This document shows, piece after piece, positions 63,128 through 64,000 of a DNA stretch of 64,000 bases. The stretch is from the NCBI RefSeq assembly GCF_000429625.1, contig NZ_AUCF01000026.1:42706-106705 (forward strand), given 5' to 3'. The notes under the pieces are model-generated. The model was given only the letters and a program-made list of their open reading frames with translations. It did no database searches and was not told where the DNA came from. Within the stretch, counting starts at the first letter, position 1. Each line of letters starts with the position of its first letter. The DNA comes from Azospirillum halopraeferens DSM 3675. Lineage in GTDB: Bacteria; Pseudomonadota; Alphaproteobacteria; Azospirillales; Azospirillaceae. Position numbers and translations under genes: made by a program.

Positions 63128-63787
63128 ATGGTTGGGTTGAAGGAAAAAATCCTCGGGGAGATCCATGGTGGCACCCTCAAACCGGGCGACCGGCTCCCGA
63201 CCGAACGCGAGCTGGCCGATCAGCACGCCATATCACGCACCCTGGTCCGCAAGGCGCTGGACGAACTGGAGCGCGAAGGTCACATCAGCCGGGCGGTCGG
63301 ACGGGGGACCTTCGTATCGGAGGCGCGAACCTCCTTCAGTCAGGCCGCTCCGCTCGACATCGACCAACTCAGCCCCGGTGAGGTGACCCGGGCGCGATTG
63401 CTGTTCGAACCGCAGTTCACCGGTCTGGCCGCGATCAACGCGACCCGGCCGGATCTCGTGAAGATGAAGGAGTGCGTCGAACGCAGCGAAGCCGCCACCA
63501 CCGTGCCCGAGTTCGATTACTGGGACGGGGCATTCCACCTGGCCATTGCCGACGCAACGCGCAACAACTTCGTGCGCCTGATCTGCAACCACGTCCAGCA
63601 GGTGCGAACCTACGCCGAATGGGGACAGCTGAAGTTTGTCAGCGTCACGCCGGAGCGACGCGCCGTCTACGAGGCGGATCACCGCAACATCCTCGACGCT
63701 CTGATGGCCCGCGACAGCGAAAGGGCCCGCCGCGCCTCGGAGGCGCACATCAGGCACGTGATCGAGTTCCTGTTCGCGGCGCAATGA
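63128..63787 (+). CDS. GntR-family regulator (FadR/FCD subfamily)
   Basis: A 219-residue regulator with an N-terminal winged helix (LKPGDRLPTERELADQ, SRTLVRKALDELEREGHI, GRGTFVSE) and a C-terminal FCD helical domain that binds carboxylates through a metal. FCD landmarks are ARLLFEPQFTGLAAINATR, FHLAIADATRNNFV and the late DHRNILDALMARDSERA. It is divergent from the Ldh2-ADH-ALDH operon and should repress it until a hydroxy- or keto-acid is present. The region 63788-64000 shows no supported gene. Confidence 0.92.
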   Translation: MVGLKEKILGEIHGGTLKPGDRLPTERELADQHAISRTLVRKALDELEREGHISRAVGRGTFVSEARTSFSQAAPLDIDQLSPGEVTRARLLFEPQFTGLAAINATRPDLVKMKECVERSEAATTVPEFDYWDGAFHLAIADATRNNFVRLICNHVQQVRTYAEWGQLKFVSVTPERRAVYEADHRNILDALMARDSERARRASEAHIRHVIEFLFAAQ

Positions 63788-64000
63788 CCAAGCCGCGGCG
63801 CATCCCGGCAGGCTCGAACACCATCCGAACGGCGTGCTCCCGGACATCAGGGGCCAATTCGGGTGGTGTCCGCTTCGCCATGATGGCCCCACGTTCTCAG
63901 GAGATGGGGCCTCCTGTCTAAGACGGTTCAGGTATTTTGAGAGTGGCAGATGGCATTCCGCGGGCCTCCAGGGACAACAGAGCCCGTTTCCCGGACTGGA

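Overview
The window is very G+C-rich with a strong third-position G/C bias. It looks like a replicon of a metabolically versatile alphaproteobacterium, probably of the Azospirillum/Rhodospirillales kind. The reasons are a pqqABCDE operon, copper nitrite reductase with NnrS, a 4,5-cleavage (Lig/Gal) aromatic pathway, TRAP and TTT solute transporters, and a parAB pair on a non-ribosomal replicon region. The genus is inference. I see no rRNA, tRNA or CRISPR array.

Layout. 0-6.4 kb: 3' end of a chemotaxis receptor gene, a serine hydrolase with a divergent TetR regulator, a formyl-CoA:oxalate CoA-transferase (frc) with a long leader and a clean terminator, a small winged-helix-like protein, and an HPP/CBS membrane protein. 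6.5-9.9 kb: pqqABCDE on the minus strand, with 4-base overlaps from pqqB to pqqE. 10-12.5 kb: pabB-pabC (folate) and a DUF3008 protein. 12.6-14.6 kb: a ParA with an N-terminal HTH, plus ParB. 14.6-23.4 kb: a nitrogen-oxide block holding an NsrR-like Rrf2 regulator, a flavin/2Fe-2S reductase, a PAS protein, a CxxC DUF1858 protein, an Asp-repeat exported protein, a Crp/Fnr (NnrR/DNR type) regulator, HemN, a Bfd-type ferredoxin, an FmdE-like protein, NnrS and NirK. Four TTG-N8-CAA boxes sit at promoter-like distances from four transcription units here.

23.4-38.8 kb: a complete protocatechuate/gallate meta-cleavage pathway. On the minus strand are galB, ligK, galD/ligU, ligI, ligA, ligB and a GlcG protein. 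On the plus strand are a LysR regulator with two HTH domains, a fusion of a beta-hydroxyacid-dehydrogenase-like protein with LigA, a second ligB, ligC, an aldo/keto reductase and a TRAP transporter, followed by bacteriohemerythrin and an MFS carrier. Together they take protocatechuate or a gallate-type substrate to pyruvate and oxaloacetate. The fusion plus second LigB suggests a second ring-cleavage specificity.

38.9-48.1 kb: sulfatase, tautomerase, LysR, a NarL-type two-component system, three consecutive perfect palindromes, then Atu4866-CMD-SDR genes, a small membrane protein and another LysR. 48.4-63.8 kb: a catabolic island that appears somewhat less GC-biased. One minus-strand series runs TctC-TctB-TctA, SnoaL-like, SDR, HpaI-type aldolase and beta-keto acid cleavage enzyme. 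It is followed by an internally deleted IS6-family transposase remnant, a gamma carbonic anhydrase-like protein, a cupin, an IclR regulator, and a GntR-controlled Ldh2/Fe-ADH/ALDH operon. The substrate of this island is unknown.
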